A stretch of 35,563 nt of DNA from Pseudomonas floridensis (GTDB lineage: Bacteria; Pseudomonadota; Gammaproteobacteria; Pseudomonadales; Pseudomonadaceae): the NCBI RefSeq assembly GCF_002087235.1, contig NZ_MUIO01000086.1, forward strand, positions 1 to 35,563. Direction: 5' to 3'. The notes under the pieces are model-generated. The model saw only the letters and a list, made by a program, of their open reading frames with translations. It did no database searches and was not told the DNA's origin. The position numbers and the translations under genes were made by a program. Positions within the stretch are counted from its first letter, which is position 1. The number at the start of each line of letters is the position of its first letter. This document shows positions 1 to 7,656 of this stretch, piece by piece.

Positions 1-55
1 GTGAACAGCATTACGGCATCGCCGGGTTTTTTGTTGGGTCACTCGTTCATCTGCA

Positions 56-2473
56 TCAGAAGTCGAGGTTAGACACCGCCAACGCATTGCTCTCGATGAA
101 GTCACGGCGTGGCTCGACCGCATCACCCATCAGGGTGTTGAAGATCTGGTCAGCGCCGATGGCGTCTTCGATGGTGACTTTCAGCATGCGGCGCACACTT
201 GGGTCCATGGTGGTTTCCCACAACTGATCCGGGTTCATCTCACCCAGACCTTTGTATCGCTGGATGGTGTGGCGCTTGGTGCTTTCTGCCATGAGCCAGG
301 CAAGCGCGTCTTTGAACTCGGAGACCTGCTTCTTGCGCTCGCCACGTTGCACGTAGGCGCCTTCTTCCAGCAACGAGCTGATTTGCAGGCCCAGGGCAGT
401 CACGGTCTTGTAATCGTTACTGCCGAAGAAGTCGCGGTTGAAGGTGACGTAGTTCGACAGGCCGTGGGAGATCAGTTCGACCTCTGGCAGCCAGACATTA
501 CGTTCACGGTCTTCGCGCAGGCTCGCCTTGTAAACCAGACCCGATTTCTCACCGGTACGCAGACGTGCATCGAACAGATCAAGCCAGGACTGCATTGCAG
601 CGTGGTCAGAGAGCTGTTCCAGCGTGACTGGCGGCAGGTACACGAAGTGCTCGGTCAGTTCCTGAGGATACAGGCGCGACAGACGCTTCAGCGTCTTCAT
701 GACCATACGGAAGTCGTTGACCAGGCGCTGCAGCGCTTCGCCAGAGATGCCCGGTGCCGATTCGCTGAGGTGCAGGCTGGCATCTTCCAGAGCCGACTGG
801 GTCATGTATTCTTCCATGGCGTCGTCGTCTTTGATGTACTGCTCTTGCTTGCCTTTCTTGACCTTGTACAGCGGTGGCTGAGCGATGTAGATGTAGCCGC
901 GCTCGATCAGCTCCGGCAACTGACGGAAGAAGAAGGTCAGCAGCAGAGTACGGATGTGAGAACCATCGACGTCAGCATCGGTCATGATGATGATGTTGTG
1001 ATAACGCAACTTGTCGATGTTGTACTCTTCGCGGCCGATGCCACAGCCTAGCGCGGTGATCAGAGTGCCCACTTCCTGAGAAGAGATCATCTTGTCGAAA
1101 CGCGCTTTCTCAACGTTCAGGATCTTGCCCTTCAGAGGCAGGATGGCCTGGGTTTTACGGTTACGCCCCTGCTTGGCTGATCCGCCAGCAGAGTCCCCTT
1201 CCACCAGGTACAGTTCGGAGAGGGCAGGGTCTTTCTCTTGGCAGTCGGCCAGTTTGCCTGGCAGCCCGGCGATATCCAGCGCGCCTTTTCGACGAGTCAT
1301 CTCGCGGGCTTTGCGAGCAGCTTCACGAGCGCGCGCAGCGTCGATCATCTTGCCGACGACGGCCTTGGCTTCGTTCGGGTTTTCCAGCAGGAAGTCAGAG
1401 AAGTATTTACCCATCTCTTGCTCGACTGCGGTTTTGACTTCGGACGAAACCAGCTTGTCTTTAGTCTGCGAACTGAACTTGGGGTCTGGCACTTTTACCG
1501 AGATGATCGCGGTAAGACCTTCGCGAGCGTCGTCACCCGTGGTGGCGACCTTGTGCTTCTTGGCCAGACCTTCCTGCTCGATGTAGTTGTTCAGGTTACG
1601 CGTCAGCGCTGAACGGAAGCCCACCAGGTGAGTACCGCCATCGCGCTGCGGGATGTTGTTGGTGAAGCACAACAGGTTCTCATTGAAGCTGTCGTTCCAC
1701 TGCAAGGCGATCTCGACACCTACACCGTCGTCACGCTGGACGTTGAAGTGGAACACTTCGTTGACCGGCGTCTTGTTGGTGTTCAGGTATTCAACGAATG
1801 CACGCAGGCCGCCTTCATACTTGAACAGTTCCTCTTTACCGCTGCGCTCATCCTTCAGCATGATGCCGACGCCGGAGTTGAGGAACGACAGTTCACGAAT
1901 ACGTTTGGCCAGAATGTCCCAACTGAAGTGGATGTTCTTGAACGTATCGGCAGACGGCTTGAAGTGAATCTGGGTGCCTGTGGTGTCGCTGTCGCCTACG
2001 ATTTTCATCGGTTCCTGTGGAACACCATGAACGTAAGTTTGCTCCCAAATCTTGCCGCTACGGCGAACCGTCAGCAGCAGGATTTCAGAAAGGGCGTTTA
2101 CCACGGAGACGCCCACACCGTGCAGGCCACCGGATACCTTATAGGAGTTGTCGTCAAACTTACCGCCGGCGTGGAGCACGGTCATGATGACCTCGGCTGC
2201 CGACACGCCTTCTTCTTTATGCACGTCTACCGGAATACCGCGACCGTTGTCGCGTACGGTGATCGATTCGTCCGGGTGGATGATGATACTGATGTCGTCG
2301 CAGTGGCCTGCCAATGCTTCGTCGATCGAGTTATCAACCACCTCGAACACCATGTGATGCAGACCGCTACCGTCGTCTGTATCACCGATGTACATTCCGG
2401 GACGCTTGCGTACGGCATCAAGTCCTTTCAGCACTTTAATGCTGGACGAGTCGTACGTTTGGTTTTCGCTCAT
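56..2473 (-). CDS. gyrB: DNA gyrase subunit B
   Basis: GyrB is the ATPase subunit of the A2B2 type II topoisomerase that introduces negative supercoils. The 805-residue protein has the usual length for gamma-proteobacterial GyrB. An N-terminal GHKL ATPase domain carries the EVVDNSIDEA motif near residue 44 and GGLHGVGVSVVN near 115. The TOPRIM domain has EGDSAGG at 425-431 and the metal-binding DADVDG at 499-504. QRYKGLGEMNPDQ near the C terminus belongs to the GyrA-contacting tail. The gene begins four bases after the recF stop and is last in the leftward dnaA-dnaN-recF-gyrB series, so it is probably co-transcribed at least in part. Nothing appears broken. The 55 bases before its stop codon hold no feature I can support. 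Confidence 0.99.
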   Translation of the reverse strand: MSENQTYDSSSIKVLKGLDAVRKRPGMYIGDTDDGSGLHHMVFEVVDNSIDEALAGHCDDISIIIHPDESITVRDNGRGIPVDVHKEEGVSAAEVIMTVLHAGGKFDDNSYKVSGGLHGVGVSVVNALSEILLLTVRRSGKIWEQTYVHGVPQEPMKIVGDSDTTGTQIHFKPSADTFKNIHFSWDILAKRIRELSFLNSGVGIMLKDERSGKEELFKYEGGLRAFVEYLNTNKTPVNEVFHFNVQRDDGVGVEIALQWNDSFNENLLCFTNNIPQRDGGTHLVGFRSALTRNLNNYIEQEGLAKKHKVATTGDDAREGLTAIISVKVPDPKFSSQTKDKLVSSEVKTAVEQEMGKYFSDFLLENPNEAKAVVGKMIDAARAREAARKAREMTRRKGALDIAGLPGKLADCQEKDPALSELYLVEGDSAGGSAKQGRNRKTQAILPLKGKILNVEKARFDKMISSQEVGTLITALGCGIGREEYNIDKLRYHNIIIMTDADVDGSHIRTLLLTFFFRQLPELIERGYIYIAQPPLYKVKKGKQEQYIKDDDAMEEYMTQSALEDASLHLSESAPGISGEALQRLVNDFRMVMKTLKRLSRLYPQELTEHFVYLPPVTLEQLSDHAAMQSWLDLFDARLRTGEKSGLVYKASLREDRERNVWLPEVELISHGLSNYVTFNRDFFGSNDYKTVTALGLQISSLLEEGAYVQRGERKKQVSEFKDALAWLMAESTKRHTIQRYKGLGEMNPDQLWETTMDPSVRRMLKVTIEDAIGADQIFNTLMGDAVEPRRDFIESNALAVSNLDF

Positions 2474-2477
2474 GCAA

Positions 2478-3581
2478 TCACTCCCGATGGTCGTGGGTCT
2501 GGGTGATACGGCCCTGTTCCACGTGGAACAAAGCGACTGGCGTTTCCGTCTGCCAGCCTTCCCTCAAAAATTCTTGGTCCACACAGGTGATGAATACCTG
2601 GCAGCGTAATTCTTCCAGCAAACGGCAAAGCGCTCGGCGATGGTTGTCATCCAGTTCGGACGGCAAATCATCGACAAGATAAATACATTGTCCGCGTCGG
2701 ACCTGGCTTACCAAATGTCCTTGAGCAATGCGCAATGCGCAAACCACCAACTTCTGTTGGCCACGCGACAAAATGTCCGCAGCATTATGAGCGCCTAATC
2801 TAAGGCGCAAATCAGCGCGTTGGGGTCCGGCTTGGGTATGGCCCATTTGCTGATCACGATTCAGGGAGGAGGCGAGCACCGTGCTCAGCTCTTTTTCCTT
2901 GTCCCATCCTCGGTAGTAGCTCAGGGTCAAGCCGTCGAGTTCAACGAGTTCACTCAACGTCTGCTCAAAAACCGGCTTCAATGCCTTGATGTAGGCTCGA
3001 CGGTACTCGTCGATCTCATCACTCGCCAGGCACAACTCTCGGTCCCATGCCGCCTGCGAAGCGGCGTCAAGTGTACCATGCCGAAGCCACGAGTTTCGCT
3101 GCCTCAAGGCCTTCTGCAAGCGTTGCCAAGTCGCCATGAAACGAGGTTCCACGTGGAACACTCCCCAGTCCAGAAACTGTCTGCGTATCTTGGGAGCACC
3201 TTCCAGTAATCGGAAGCTATCCGGGTTGATCAACTGCAAGGGCAAGATTTCCGCGAGTTGCGCCGCGCTTCGCGCATTCTGGCCATCGATTCGAATCTGG
3301 AACTCGCCTTGCCTGTCTCGTGAAACACCGAGACTGCTGTGACCGCCTTGCGCAAGTTCAACTTGCCCGAATACGGTACAGGACGGCTGCTCATATTGAA
3401 TGACGGGAAGCAGGCGGCTGCTGCGAAATGAGCGGGCGATACCGATTAGATGGATGGCTTCCAGCACGCTGGTTTTGCCGCTGCCGTTGGCACCGTAAAG
3501 GATATTGATACGCGGGGAGGGGGAGAGGGTCACCGGGTGCAGATTGCGCACCCCGGTGACCGAGATGCGGCTGAGAGACAT
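2478..3581 (-). CDS. recF: DNA replication and repair protein RecF
   Basis: RecF is an SMC-like ATPase that works with RecO and RecR to load RecA at single-strand gaps. The 367-residue protein has Walker A GANGSGKT at 30-37, the ABC signature LSRGQQK at 271-277 and Walker B YLVDDLPSELD at 301-311, so all catalytic elements are present. It lies 21 bases after dnaN and 4 before gyrB, consistent with the conserved origin operon. Two copies of the parS palindrome lie inside its coding sequence. They encode the FHVE peptides at about residues 142-145 and 352-355, so this gene carries segregation sites as well as protein information. Confidence 0.98.
   Translation of the reverse strand: MSLSRISVTGVRNLHPVTLSPSPRINILYGANGSGKTSVLEAIHLIGIARSFRSSRLLPVIQYEQPSCTVFGQVELAQGGHSSLGVSRDRQGEFQIRIDGQNARSAAQLAEILPLQLINPDSFRLLEGAPKIRRQFLDWGVFHVEPRFMATWQRLQKALRQRNSWLRHGTLDAASQAAWDRELCLASDEIDEYRRAYIKALKPVFEQTLSELVELDGLTLSYYRGWDKEKELSTVLASSLNRDQQMGHTQAGPQRADLRLRLGAHNAADILSRGQQKLVVCALRIAQGHLVSQVRRGQCIYLVDDLPSELDDNHRRALCRLLEELRCQVFITCVDQEFLREGWQTETPVALFHVEQGRITQTHDHRE
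2515..2530. other. parS: parS centromere site (perfect)
   Basis: The 16-base sequence TGTTCCACGTGGAACA is a perfect palindrome and equals the known Pseudomonas/Bacillus-type parS consensus bound by ParB. It lies near the 3' end of recF, about 4 kb from the oriC gap and about 12 kb from parA-parB in this window. Confidence 0.93.
3145..3160. other. parS: parS site with one mismatch
   Basis: GGTTCCACGTGGAACA differs from the perfect site at 2515-2530 only in its first base, and its central 14 bases are a perfect palindrome. It also lies within recF, 630 bases from the other site. It is probably bound by ParB, though perhaps less tightly. Confidence 0.82.
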
Positions 3582-3602
3582 CTAGGTTGCGCTGGACATG
3601 AG

Positions 3603-4706
3603 TTACAGGCGCATCGGCATGACGACGTAGGCCGAGTCGTCGTTGTCCGATTCCTGGACCAGCGCACTGCTGTTGGAGTCGGACAGAATCAGGCGCACCT
3701 GTTCGGTGGTCATGACGCCCAGTACGTCCAGCAGATAGCTCACGTTGAAACCGATCTCCAGCGAACCGCCGTTGTATTCAACGCCGATCTCTTCTTCAGC
3801 TTCTTCCTGCTCTGGGTTGTTTGCCTGAATCTTCAATTGACCGTTGGCCAGTTGCAGACGAATGCCGCGGTACTTCTCGTTGGACAGAATCGCGGTCCGG
3901 CTGAACGCTTCACGCAGCGCCTGACGATCACCCAGTACCAGCTTGTCGCCACCTTTCGGAAGCACGCGCTCGTAGTCCGGGAATTTCCCGTCAACCAGTT
4001 TGGAGGTGAAGGTGAACTCACCGGTCGTTGCACGAATGTGGTGCTGGCCCAAGACGATACTGACCATGCCGTCCTGCTCTGTCAGCAGACGCGCCATTTC
4101 CAGAATGCCTTTGCGTGGCACGATCACCTGATGGCGGTCAGCCTGCTCAATGTCGGCCGTCATGGAGCACATCGCCAGACGGTGACCGTCGGTGGCAACG
4201 GCACGCAAGATACCCGCGCTCACTTCCAGCAACATACCATTGAGGTAGTAACGAACATCCTGCTGAGCCATCGCGAAGCTGGTACGTTCGATCAGGCGAC
4301 GCAGTTTGCTCTGCACCAGCTGGAACGTCAGCGAGCCAGGACCTTCTTCCACTGTAGGAAAATCATTCGCCGGCAGTGTGGACAACGTGAAACGGCTGCG
4401 ACCGGCTTTGACCACCAGCTTGGCATCATCGACCTTGATGTCGATCAGCGCGTCGTTGGGCAAACTCTTGCAGATGTCCATCAGCTTGCGCGCCGGGACA
4501 GTGATTTCCCCAGGCTCGGCGGGCTCTTCGAGCTGTACACGGCCAACCAGTTCGACTTCAAGGTCGGTACCGGTCAAGGACAACTGCTGGCCTTCGACGA
4601 CCATCAGGACGTTGGAAAGTACCGGCAAGGTCTGGCGGCGTTCAACCACGCCGGCGACCAGTTGCAGGGGTTTCAACAGGGCTTCGCGTTGAATGGTGAA
4701 ATGCAT
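3603..4706 (-). CDS. dnaN: DNA polymerase III beta subunit (sliding clamp)
   Basis: This is the ring-shaped processivity clamp that tethers DNA polymerase III and other clamp-binding proteins to DNA. The 367-residue length matches Pseudomonas DnaN. The N terminus (MHFTIQREALLKPLQLVAGVVERR) and the C-terminal VVMPMRL, the conserved lip that forms the clamp-binding pocket, are both intact. It follows dnaA by 38 bases and precedes recF by 21, so it is likely transcribed with dnaA and possibly also from promoters inside dnaA. Confidence 0.99.
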   Translation of the reverse strand: MHFTIQREALLKPLQLVAGVVERRQTLPVLSNVLMVVEGQQLSLTGTDLEVELVGRVQLEEPAEPGEITVPARKLMDICKSLPNDALIDIKVDDAKLVVKAGRSRFTLSTLPANDFPTVEEGPGSLTFQLVQSKLRRLIERTSFAMAQQDVRYYLNGMLLEVSAGILRAVATDGHRLAMCSMTADIEQADRHQVIVPRKGILEMARLLTEQDGMVSIVLGQHHIRATTGEFTFTSKLVDGKFPDYERVLPKGGDKLVLGDRQALREAFSRTAILSNEKYRGIRLQLANGQLKIQANNPEQEEAEEEIGVEYNGGSLEIGFNVSYLLDVLGVMTTEQVRLILSDSNSSALVQESDNDDSAYVVMPMRL

Positions 4707-4744
4707 GGTCTAGTCCCTTGCCTTAATAAGCTGCACTGGCGTCA

Positions 4745-6286
4745 TCACGTGGTCAGAGTTCGCAGCAGGTTCTTGTAGTCCTCGCGGATATCCGCGTCGG
4801 ATTCCTTGAGTTCGTTGATCTTTCGACAGGCGTGCAGAACGGTCGTATGGTCCCGACCACCGAATACATCGCCGATCTCCGGCAGACTGTGGTTGGTGAG
4901 CTCTTTGGAAAGCGCCATCGCGACCTGCCTCGGTCGTGCGACGGAACGGGAACGACGCTTGGACAACAGATCGGAGATCTTGATCTTGTAATACTCGGCC
5001 ACGGTGCGCTGGATGTTATCCACACTGACCAGCTTGTCCTGGAGCGCGAGCAGGTCTTTCAACGACTCACGAATCAGTTCGATCGTGATGTCACGTCCCA
5101 TGAAGTGCGAGTGCGCGATGACGCGCTTGAGCGCACCCTCGAGTTCACGGACGTTGGAACGAATGCGTTGCGCGATGAAGAACGCAGCGTCATGGGGCAG
5201 ATCGACCTTTGCCTGGTCTGCCTTCTTCATGAGGATCGCTACACGGGTCTCAAGCTCTGGCGGTTCGACCGCCACCGTCAGGCCCCAGCCAAAGCGCGAC
5301 TTGAGTCGCTCTTCAAGGCCCTCGATTTCTTTCGGATAGCGGTCACTGGTCAAAATGACCTGTTGTCCGCCTTCCAGCAGCGCGTTGAACGTGTGGAAGA
5401 ATTCTTCCTGCGAACGTTCCTTGCGGGCAAAGAATTGAATGTCATCGATGAGCAGCGCATCGACCGAACGGTAGAAGCGCTTGAACTCGTTGATCGCGTT
5501 GAGCTGCAGTGCCTTGACCATGTCGGCCACGAAACGCTCCGAATGCAGGTAAACGACCTTGGCATTGGGGTTTTTCTTGAGCAGATGGTTACCCACAGCA
5601 TGCATCAAGTGCGTTTTACCTAAGCCGACGCCGCCATACAGAAACAGCGGGTTGTAGCCGTGCTTGGGGTTGTCCGCAACCTGCCAGGCGGCCGCGCGCG
5701 CCAGCTGGTTGGACTTACCTTCGACGAAGTTCTCGAACGTGAACGTGCGGTTCAGATAACTGGTGTGCTTGAGCGCACCCTCGACCTGCACAGTGCGTTG
5801 TTCTGCCCGGGCTGGAGCCTGTTGAGAACTGGCACCCGCCATCGGATCGAAGCTGTCACGCGACGGCTCATTCTGGGTAGCCGGATCCTGCACGGGAGCG
5901 GGGGAAGCCGCTTGAGCAACCGGAGCAGCAACCGCGGGCGCGGGTGCCGCCGCACTGTTGGCAGCATTGGCGGACAACGCTTGCGATGCAGCAGCGGCCA
6001 GTGGTGCATTCGGTGCGGCTCGAGGCGCTGAGCTGCGCTTGCTGCCTATTAATAAGGAAAGCGCTGGCGCCATGCCTTGGCCATGTTCGCCGAGCAGCTC
6101 GAGCAAACGACCGAGGTATTTTTCGTTTACCCAGTCAAGCACGAAACGGTTTGGTGCATAGACACGCAACTCGTCGCCTTCGGCTTCGACCTGTAGCGGA
6201 CGGATCCAAGTGTTGAATTGCTGGGCAGGCAGCTCATCGCGCAAAAGCTCCACGCACTGCTGCCAAAGTTCCACTGACACGGACAT
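4745..6286 (-). CDS. dnaA: Chromosomal replication initiator DnaA
   Basis: DnaA binds DnaA boxes at oriC, opens the AT-rich unwinding element and loads the helicase. In the 513-residue protein, domain I spans about 1-80 (VELWQQCVELL, FNTWIRPL). A low-complexity Ala/Pro linker (about 85-165) forms domain II. The AAA+ domain III has Walker A GGVGLGKT at 218-225 and Walker B LLIDDIQ at 278-284. Domain IV carries the DnaA signature GGRDHTTVLHAC at 476-487. The ATG start faces oriC directly, and DnaA boxes just upstream make autoregulation likely (inference). The long Ala/Pro linker is typical of Pseudomonas. Confidence 0.99.
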   Translation of the reverse strand: MSVSVELWQQCVELLRDELPAQQFNTWIRPLQVEAEGDELRVYAPNRFVLDWVNEKYLGRLLELLGEHGQGMAPALSLLIGSKRSSAPRAAPNAPLAAAASQALSANAANSAAAPAPAVAAPVAQAASPAPVQDPATQNEPSRDSFDPMAGASSQQAPARAEQRTVQVEGALKHTSYLNRTFTFENFVEGKSNQLARAAAWQVADNPKHGYNPLFLYGGVGLGKTHLMHAVGNHLLKKNPNAKVVYLHSERFVADMVKALQLNAINEFKRFYRSVDALLIDDIQFFARKERSQEEFFHTFNALLEGGQQVILTSDRYPKEIEGLEERLKSRFGWGLTVAVEPPELETRVAILMKKADQAKVDLPHDAAFFIAQRIRSNVRELEGALKRVIAHSHFMGRDITIELIRESLKDLLALQDKLVSVDNIQRTVAEYYKIKISDLLSKRRSRSVARPRQVAMALSKELTNHSLPEIGDVFGGRDHTTVLHACRKINELKESDADIREDYKNLLRTLTT

Positions 6287-6700
6287 CCCCTAGTTGAAAG
6301 CCGGTGAGGCAAAAACAGCCGCCATTGTAACGATCCGGCGAAAACTTATCCACATGTAGGTTGCTAACAGTCCGCGATAAATCATTGATTCTGGACGTTC
6401 AGACGCGACGAACGGTATGTGCATAAGCTCTGTGGATAAGATGGCCTCAGCACCTTGCATAAGTCGGGTCGAAACTCTGTGGATAACACGCCTGTGGATA
6501 AGAAGCCTTTTCATGCACAGCTTTTCCGAGGTCACAGCACAGGCACAGCACCGTTTCTGGACAACCTTTTGAAACGCTATACATCAGGTCAAATGGGCCT
6601 CTTAGCGTTTTATCCACAGATATCCGCCACGTAAGAGTTATAAGCATTACAGAAAAGCTTTAAATACTCTCTTCCTTTTATTTCTATAACAGGTCAGTCA
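6287..6700. other. oriC: Chromosomal origin oriC (dnaA-rpmH intergenic)
   Basis: This 577-base gap lies between the divergent dnaA and rpmH, the established Pseudomonas origin position. It contains five perfect DnaA boxes, two reading rightwards and three leftwards. An AT-rich block at about 6651-6690 (aaaagctttaaatactc, then cttccttttatttc) is the probable DNA-unwinding element, on the rpmH side of the boxes. The remainder up to rpmH holds the rpmH promoter. Replication should therefore start here and diverge into both gene sets. Confidence 0.9.
6346..6618. promoter_or_regulatory. Five perfect DnaA boxes
   Basis: TTATCCACA occurs at 6346-6354 and 6610-6618. Its complement TGTGGATAA occurs at 6431-6439, 6478-6486 and 6493-6501. 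The last two are 15 bases apart in tandem. All five match the high-affinity consensus exactly and lie on one side of the AT-rich block at 6651-6690. Confidence 0.92.
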
Positions 6701-6774
6701 AGGCGCTGCCGGATGTACCTGGCAGCGGGCAAATGACCCATATAAGACGTCATTGAAGAAAAGCTGGTTGGAAA

Positions 6775-6803
6775 TTGACCTGCGGGCGCGCTTTCTCTAG
6801 AAT
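6775..6803 (+). promoter_or_regulatory. rpmH sigma-70 promoter
   Basis: A -35 box TTGACC (6775-6780) is separated by exactly 17 bases from a -10 box TAGAAT (6798-6803). This would start transcription about 50 bases before rpmH. Strong promoters here are known for the rpmH-rnpA operon in other bacteria. Confidence 0.78.
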
Positions 6804-6863
6804 CCCCGGTCTCTTAAAACGGGGGCCATTCCGGCCCGTAGTGGACGAACCAGGTAACACGCC

Positions 6864-6998
6864 ATGAAACGTACTTTCCAACCCAGCACTATCAAGCGCG
6901 CCCGCACCCACGGTTTCCGTGCACGTATGGCCACCAAAAACGGCCGTGCCGTCCTGTCGCGTCGTCGCGCCAAAGGCCGTAAGCGTCTGGCAGTTTGA
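6864..6998 (+). CDS. rpmH: 50S ribosomal protein L34
   Basis: L34 is a small, highly basic protein of the large ribosomal subunit. The 44-residue product begins [18 protein letters not shown] and ends GRKRLAV, the conserved L34 pattern, with almost one residue in three being Arg or Lys. It is the first gene to the right of oriC and lies 16 bases before the rnpA start, with which it is normally co-transcribed. The ATG is fixed by the conserved MKRTFQP N terminus. Confidence 0.99.
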
Positions 6999-7014
6999 TA
7001 AATCGGCACAGGAG

Positions 7015-7416
7015 GTGAGTCGAGACTTCAGTCGGGAAAAGCGTTTGCTGACCCCCCGGCATTTCAAGGCAGTCTTTGACTCCCCTACCGGCAAGGTTCC
7101 GGGGAAAAATCTCCTGCTCCTTGCGCGCAACAACGACCTGGATCATCCCCGCCTGGGGCTGGTGATAGGTAAAAAGAGCGTCAAGCTTTCCGTTGAGCGC
7201 AATCGTTTGAAACGCCTGATGCGCGAATCATTTCGCCAACACCAAGACAGTTTGGTCGGTTGGGATATCGTTATCGTCGCGCGTAAAGGTTTGGGTGATG
7301 TAGAAAACCCTGAACTGATTCAGCATTTTGGCAAGCTTTGGAAACGTCTGGCACGCAGCCAGCCCGTTCCTCAGCCAAAAACCGAACCTGCAGGGATGGA
7401 CAGTCCCGATGCGTAA
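7015..7416 (+). CDS. rnpA: Ribonuclease P protein component
   Basis: RnpA is the basic protein cofactor that binds the RNase P RNA and helps mature tRNA 5' ends. The chosen GTG start gives 133 residues beginning with SRDFSREKRLLTP after the initiator, as in other Pseudomonas RnpA proteins. The conserved RNR-type motif appears as VERNRLKRLMRESFR. An ATG far upstream (6919) in the same frame would overlap most of rpmH and is unlikely. The purine-rich AGGAGG at 7010-7015 abuts or overlaps the GTG, an unusually close spacing, so the exact start keeps some doubt. The 3' end overlaps yidD by 8 bases. Confidence 0.95.
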   Translation: MSRDFSREKRLLTPRHFKAVFDSPTGKVPGKNLLLLARNNDLDHPRLGLVIGKKSVKLSVERNRLKRLMRESFRQHQDSLVGWDIVIVARKGLGDVENPELIQHFGKLWKRLARSQPVPQPKTEPAGMDSPDA

Positions 7417-7654
7417 ACTGGCACTCGTTCCGATCCAGTTTTATCGCTATGCCATTAGCCCGCTGATGGCCAGTCACTGTCGTTTCTACCCCAGTTGCTC
7501 CTGCTACGCGTATGAAGCCATCGATAATCATGGCCTTTTGCGCGGCGGCTGGCTGGCAATGCGCCGCCTGGGTCGCTGTCATCCGTGGAATCCCGGTGGT
7601 TATGACCCGGTTCCACCTGTCCCCACCTCCCGTTCTTCTTCGATGGCCGAGTAA
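7409..7654 (+). CDS. yidD: Membrane protein insertion efficiency factor YidD
   Basis: YidD is a small protein associated with the inner membrane that assists YidC-dependent insertion. The 81-residue product has the family hallmarks: YRYAISPL near the N terminus, the Cys-containing HCRFYPSCSCYAYEA and the C-terminal half GWLAMRRLGRCHPWNPGGYDPVP. Its ATG lies inside the last codons of rnpA (8-base overlap) and its stop is 2 bases before yidC. Translation of the three genes is therefore probably coupled. Confidence 0.96.
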   Translation: MRKLALVPIQFYRYAISPLMASHCRFYPSCSCYAYEAIDNHGLLRGGWLAMRRLGRCHPWNPGGYDPVPPVPTSRSSSMAE

Positions 7655-7656
7655 TC

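Noticed and set aside
6919..7014. Longer rnpA starting at ATG 6919
   Set aside because: It would read through most of rpmH in a second frame, and the added residues are not found in RnpA proteins.
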